NCBI RefSeq assembly: GCF_018129025.1
Contig: NZ_JAAEDI010000009.1
Coordinates: 62,001-126,000 of the forward strand
DNA length: 64,000 nt
Source of the DNA: Neoroseomonas terrae
GTDB lineage: Bacteria > Pseudomonadota > Alphaproteobacteria > Acetobacterales > Acetobacteraceae
Reading direction: 5' to 3'
Each line of letters opens with the position of its first letter. The stretch's first letter is position 1. Of this stretch, positions 60,390-64,000 are shown piece after piece. Position numbers and translations under genes: made by a program. The notes under the pieces are model-generated. The model saw only the letters and a list, made by a program, of their open reading frames with translations, did not search any database and was not told where the DNA came from.

Positions 60390-61832
60390 TCAGCGCGCCA
60401 GGACCAGCACCGCGCTGCGCGGGGGCTCATCGGGATTGAAGGTCGGCCAGCGCGTGGCCGGCGCGGCCCAGGTCGCGCCCGGGGCCGCGCCGGGATGTGC
60501 CACCGCGGCGAAGACCGTGCCGTCGGCCGCCACGGCCGCGCCGCCCGCCGCGGCACCCGCCGGCATGGCGGCGAGCAGGGCCGGCCGGCCGCGCTCACCG
60601 CCCTCGACGCCAACCCGGTACAGAGCCTCGGGCAAGGCGCCGGGGCGCTGACCCCGATCGGTGCCGACCAGCAGCGCGCCGTCGCGGTCGAAACCGAGCG
60701 AGGCCGGGGCCCAGGGCCAGGCCGGTGCCGAGGGCTGCGCCTCGCCGCGGCGCGTGGGCTGGATGGTGGCCTCGCGGCCGTCCAGCAGAGGCTCCGCGAT
60801 ACCGGTCTCGGCGGCGGCATCCCCGGCGGCGGCGCGGATCTCGATCACGCGCCCAGGCCCGCCGCTCATCGCGATGCAGAGCCGGCGGCGTTCCGGGTCG
60901 AACGCGACGGCCCGGGCCTGGTCGAAGGGGGTCGCTCCCACGTCGCGGGCCACAGCAAGCGCGTCGCCGTCCGGCAGCGGCAGCCAGCGCAGCGATCCGC
61001 CCTCGATGCGCGCGGCCGCCATTCGGCCGGTATCGAGGGCAAGCGCGCCGGCTGCCTCGTCGGACACGAAGCGATAGAGGTATCCACCCGGCCGGCCATC
61101 CACCATCCAGACCACCGCGCGCCCATCGGCGGCGAGGCCGGCGGCGGCGTCGACCGCGCCGAAGCGCCCGGTCGCGAGCCGCTTGACCGGCACCGAGACC
61201 GGGTCCGACGGATCGAGTTCCACCAGCATGCCGGTGCCGGCAGGGTCTACGCCCGGCAGGCGCCCGGCCCATGCGGCGGCCGCGCCTTGGGCGAGCAGCA
61301 CGCTGCCCCAGGGCGTAGCGCACCCGCCGGTGACGCCAAGGATGCCGGCCGATGGTCCGCCATCGCTACCGATCCGGCACAGCGTCGCCGACGTCAGCCG
61401 GCGGTTCTGGTACCCGCCGTCAATCACCAGCCAAGTGCCGCCGCGGCGGGCGAGGTTGAGCAGCGTGACGCCCTGCATCGCACCGGCCACATCCGGCCGG
61501 TCCCGCCCGCCGGGGAAGGCCATCCCCGCATCGACAGTCGGATGCGCGACAGCGAGCACGGCCCGCGCCACGCCGTCATCCGCCGCCTGCGTGGAGATCG
61601 CAGCAAGGATGCGGGCGTCCCAGCCGAACTGGGCGGCGGCGGCCTCGGCGGTCGGGCGGGCGGGCTCCCAGGCCGGCGCGTCGAAGGTGACGCGATCGCC
61701 CCAGCGGATCAGCAGGCTCTGCTGGAGGCCCGGCACCACCGTCGTGTCGGGGCGGATCGTCAGCGGCTGGGCGCGTAGCGCCGTCGCGGTGAGAACCAGC
61801 GGCGCGGCCAGGAGAGCACGACGGTCCATCAT
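60390..61832 (-). CDS. shorter, diverged PhoX-like (DUF839) secreted protein
   Basis: 480 aa. Signal peptide MMDRRALLAAPLVLTATALR (double Arg at 4-5). Motifs parallel PhoX: QQSLLIRWGDRVTFDAPAWE, GVTGGCATPWGSVLLAQGAA (versus NNCAGGNTPWGTILTTEEN), MLVELDPSDPVSVPVKRLAT-GRF, but the E-E-N and NHEY residues that bind metal in PhoX are replaced, so phosphatase activity is doubtful. GAGGAGG lies seven bases before the ATG; its start overlaps the molybdoenzyme stop (ATGA), so they are co-translated. Could serve as a periplasmic partner rather than an enzyme. Confidence 0.8.
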   Translation of the reverse strand: MMDRRALLAAPLVLTATALRAQPLTIRPDTTVVPGLQQSLLIRWGDRVTFDAPAWEPARPTAEAAAAQFGWDARILAAISTQAADDGVARAVLAVAHPTVDAGMAFPGGRDRPDVAGAMQGVTLLNLARRGGTWLVIDGGYQNRRLTSATLCRIGSDGGPSAGILGVTGGCATPWGSVLLAQGAAAAWAGRLPGVDPAGTGMLVELDPSDPVSVPVKRLATGRFGAVDAAAGLAADGRAVVWMVDGRPGGYLYRFVSDEAAGALALDTGRMAAARIEGGSLRWLPLPDGDALAVARDVGATPFDQARAVAFDPERRRLCIAMSGGPGRVIEIRAAAGDAAAETGIAEPLLDGREATIQPTRRGEAQPSAPAWPWAPASLGFDRDGALLVGTDRGQRPGALPEALYRVGVEGGERGRPALLAAMPAGAAAGGAAVAADGTVFAAVAHPGAAPGATWAAPATRWPTFNPDEPPRSAVLVLAR

Positions 61833-64000
61833 GCTGTGGCCTCCTCGATCGGTGGTGGGACATGGGCGCGCACGGGTGGCAGGGCCTCGGTCCATTTCTC
61901 GACCTGCACGAGGCAGGATTGCGCGGAGGGACCCTGGCCAAGGCGCGACGTGCCGATATCCGGCGTCAGCACGTTGGGGTTGCCATGGACGCAAAGGCTG
62001 CCTGGCACGCCGGGTTCCAGCGGATCGTACCAGGCGCCTGTCGCCATCATGGCAACGCCGCGCATCAGGCCAGGATCGGTGCGCAGGCCACCAAGGCAGG
62101 CGCCGCGGTCGTTGAAGACGCGCACGATGTCGCCGGGCGCGATGCCGCGTTCGGCGGCGTCTTCCGGGTTCAGGGTGATGGGCTCGCGGCCCTCGATCTT
62201 GTCGGCGGCGGCGACGCGGCCGGGGTCGAGCTGCCCATGCAGCCGCGTCGCGGGCTGAAAGGACAGCAGATGCAGCGGAAAGCGCTGCGCCTGCTCGCCG
62301 CCGAGCCATTCGCGCGGTTCGATCCACACCGGATGGCCCGGCGCGTCGTTGTAGCGGAAGGAGGCGATGGTCTCGCTGAAAAGCTCGACCTTGCCGGATG
62401 GCGTATCGAGCGGGTGTTCCTCGGGATCGAGGCGGAATTGCGCGAACTGGGTGTACTCCTGACCGTGCGTCGGCGGGTCGGCCTCCCACCAGCCCTTCGC
62501 CCAGAAGCTGTCGAAATCCGGCGTGTCGTAGCCAAGGCGCGCGCAATTCTGACGCCATTGCTCGAACAGATGGCGCAGCCAGGCATCCTCGTTGCGCTGC
62601 TCCGTGAAGCGGTCGCGGAAGCCGAGTTCCTCGGCGATGTCGGCGAGGATGTCGTGGTCGTTCCGCGCCTGGCCGACCGGATCGATCGCCTTGTGCATGG
62701 CGCGCACGAAGCGGTCGCGGCCGCTGCTGGCGATGTCGTTGCGTTCCAGGGTGGTCGTCGCCGGCAGCACGATGTCGGCGTGGCGCGCCGCGGCGGTCCA
62801 GTGCTGTTCCTGGATGATGATGGTCTCAGCCTGCGCCCAGGCGCGTAGCATGCGGTTCAGATCCTGGTGGTGATGGAATGGGTTGCCGCCGGCCCACCAG
62901 ATGATGCGCGCGTCGGGGTAATTCTGCGTGCGCCCGTTGAAATCATAGGCGCCGCCGGGGTTCTCCAGCATGTCGGTGATGCGCGCGACGGGGATGAAGG
63001 CGCCGGTCGGGTTGCGCGTGGCGGGCATGGAGAAGGACGGCACCTCATGCCGCGGTTCGCCCATGCCGTTCACGCTGCCATAGCCATAGGCGACGCCCTC
63101 GCCCGGCTTGCCGATCTTGCCCAGCATCGCGGCGAGCGCAGCAAGCATCCAATAGGGCTGCTCGCCGTAGTCGGCACGCTGGAGCGACCAGGTCGCGGTC
63201 AGCATCGCGGGGTTATCCGCGAGTTCCAACGCGATGCGGCGGATCGTCGCGGCGGGAATGGTGGTGATGGGCTCGGCCCATTCCGGTGTCTTGGCCACGC
63301 CGTCGCTCTCACCGGCGACGTAGGCACGCAGCTTGTCCCAGCCCACGCAGCGCGTGGCGAGGTAGTCGCGATCCTCCCTGCCCGCCGCGATGATCACATG
63401 GGCCATAGCCAGCAGCATCGCCGTGTCGCTGCCCGGACGGATGGGGACCCATTCCGCACTGCACCAGTCGGGCACGTCGGCGCGGTTGGGGGATATCTGG
63501 ATGAAACGCAGCCCCGCCTCCGCGGCGCGGCGCAGGTTGATCTCGTTGGAATGCACACCCGCCGCGCCCGAGGTGACGAAGCCGTTGCGCAGCGGCAGCC
63601 CGCCCAGGCAGAGCATCACCTTCGAATGCCGCGTGATCGCCGCCCAATCCGTGGTGCGGCCGAGCAGCACCTCGTTCGTGCCGAGGATATGCGGCAGCAG
63701 CGCCTGCGCCGCGGCGTAGGAATAGGCGTTGATCTGCCCGGTATAGCCGCCGCCCAGGCCGAGGAAGCGCTGCAGCTGGCTGCGCGCGTGGTGGAACCGC
63801 CCGGCCGAGGACCAGCCATAGGAACCGCCGAAGATGCTGGTCGGGCCGTGTTCGGCACGAACGCGCCGCGTTTCCTCCGCCACCAGTCGCACCGCACGGT
63901 CCCAGGAGACGGGGATGAAGGGGTCACCGCCACGCAACGCGCCCTTGCGGCGGCCTTCCAGCCAGCCTTTGCGGATATGGGGCCGGTCCACGCGACAGGC
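61829..64000 (-). CDS. molybdopterin oxidoreductase, BisC/TorA/DorA type (N-terminus cut by window end)
   Basis: About 720 residues are visible. IFGGSYGWSSAGRFHHARSQ has the Ser ligand motif of DMSO/TMAO/biotin-sulfoxide reductases; IIWWAGGNPFHHHQDLNRML, TIIIQEQHWTAAARHADIVL and TTTLERNDIASSGRD are the bis-MGD-binding family blocks, and LGQGPSAQSCLVQVEKW ends it. Roughly 30-50 N-terminal residues are beyond the window, so Tat signal (periplasmic TorA-like) or its absence (cytoplasmic BisC-like) cannot be judged. It overlaps the PhoX-like gene by four bases. Confidence 0.9.
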   Translation of the reverse strand, partial: ACRVDRPHIRKGWLEGRRKGALRGGDPFIPVSWDRAVRLVAEETRRVRAEHGPTSIFGGSYGWSSAGRFHHARSQLQRFLGLGGGYTGQINAYSYAAAQALLPHILGTNEVLLGRTTDWAAITRHSKVMLCLGGLPLRNGFVTSGAAGVHSNEINLRRAAEAGLRFIQISPNRADVPDWCSAEWVPIRPGSDTAMLLAMAHVIIAAGREDRDYLATRCVGWDKLRAYVAGESDGVAKTPEWAEPITTIPAATIRRIALELADNPAMLTATWSLQRADYGEQPYWMLAALAAMLGKIGKPGEGVAYGYGSVNGMGEPRHEVPSFSMPATRNPTGAFIPVARITDMLENPGGAYDFNGRTQNYPDARIIWWAGGNPFHHHQDLNRMLRAWAQAETIIIQEQHWTAAARHADIVLPATTTLERNDIASSGRDRFVRAMHKAIDPVGQARNDHDILADIAEELGFRDRFTEQRNEDAWLRHLFEQWRQNCARLGYDTPDFDSFWAKGWWEADPPTHGQEYTQFAQFRLDPEEHPLDTPSGKVELFSETIASFRYNDAPGHPVWIEPREWLGGEQAQRFPLHLLSFQPATRLHGQLDPGRVAAADKIEGREPITLNPEDAAERGIAPGDIVRVFNDRGACLGGLRTDPGLMRGVAMMATGAWYDPLEPGVPGSLCVHGNPNVLTPDIGTSRLGQGPSAQSCLVQVEKWTEALPPVRAHVPPPIEEATA

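Noticed and set aside
1-64000. CRISPR array or cas genes
   Set aside because: No regularly spaced direct repeats and no Cas-like proteins anywhere in the window.

Overview
The window is uniformly GC-rich DNA with dense, often overlapping genes. Its gene families (Nramp/MntR of the proteobacterial type, PhoX, ELM1-like, DUF883/holin-like pairs, DDSFPASDPP small proteins, two DUF892 proteins) point to an alphaproteobacterium, most likely an Acetobacteraceae (Roseomonas-like) chromosome. The taxonomic call is inference from gene content only.

Layout. (1) 1-10.5 kb, core-like: the end of an aldehyde dehydrogenase, a proline-rich lipoprotein, an M20 amidohydrolase, an orphan peptide-type ABC binding protein, then a metal module. 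In that module mntR and a metal-sensing merR overlap on the minus strand, opposite mntH (Mn/Fe uptake) and a Zn/Cd/Pb efflux P-type ATPase. A MntR-like palindrome lies before mntH and a textbook MerR-type 19-bp-spacer promoter lies before the ATPase. A Bcr/CflA-type MFS exporter closes the block. (2) 10.5-31 kb, accessory: a large serine recombinase lacking its catalytic domain, a ParA plus ribbon-helix-helix partition pair, a tyrosine-recombinase wreck, an XRE antitoxin remnant and an IS5-family remnant. Among these are many very small genes (several membrane peptides, a Q/N-rich protein, a paralogous pair) and repeated leftward terminator modules. From 24 to 30.5 kb this becomes a stress-type set: YflT/17M-like protein, PepSY-like secreted protein, a 60-aa conserved protein, DUF6766, a zinc alcohol/formaldehyde dehydrogenase, a broken low-affinity iron permease, two DUF892 ferritin-like proteins and a CinA-C protein. 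(3) 31-48.6 kb, surface glycan cluster: hddA-gmhA-hddC-gmhB for GDP-D-glycero-alpha-D-manno-heptose, a 1405-aa protein carrying two methyltransferase domains and two glycosyltransferase domains, further glycosyltransferases and a methyltransferase, and two GDP-mannose 4,6-dehydratase homologues. Between these two sit an IS481 remnant and a third, fragmentary dehydratase end. (4) 49-64 kb, core-like again: enoyl-CoA hydratase, FMN reductase, STY0301-like protein, ELM1-like protein, pyrE, an oligopeptide-type ABC binding protein and two permeases without ATPases, PhoX phosphatase, a second PhoX-like protein and a BisC-type molybdoenzyme cut by the window end.

How it fits together. The accessory and glycan blocks are bracketed by a near-identical 22-nt sequence (18 of 22 matches) in inverted orientation at 10551 and 48984, each beside a core-like gene. 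The glycan block can plausibly make GDP-heptose and, through a GMD-type dehydratase, a 6-deoxy-heptose, and assemble it with a multi-domain transferase. Two ~195-nt intergenic cassettes with the same three-hairpin architecture and compensatory base changes precede the enoyl-CoA hydratase and the ABC permease genes. These cassettes, the fused 1405-aa transferase and the repeated 3'-terminator modules are the least explained structures here.
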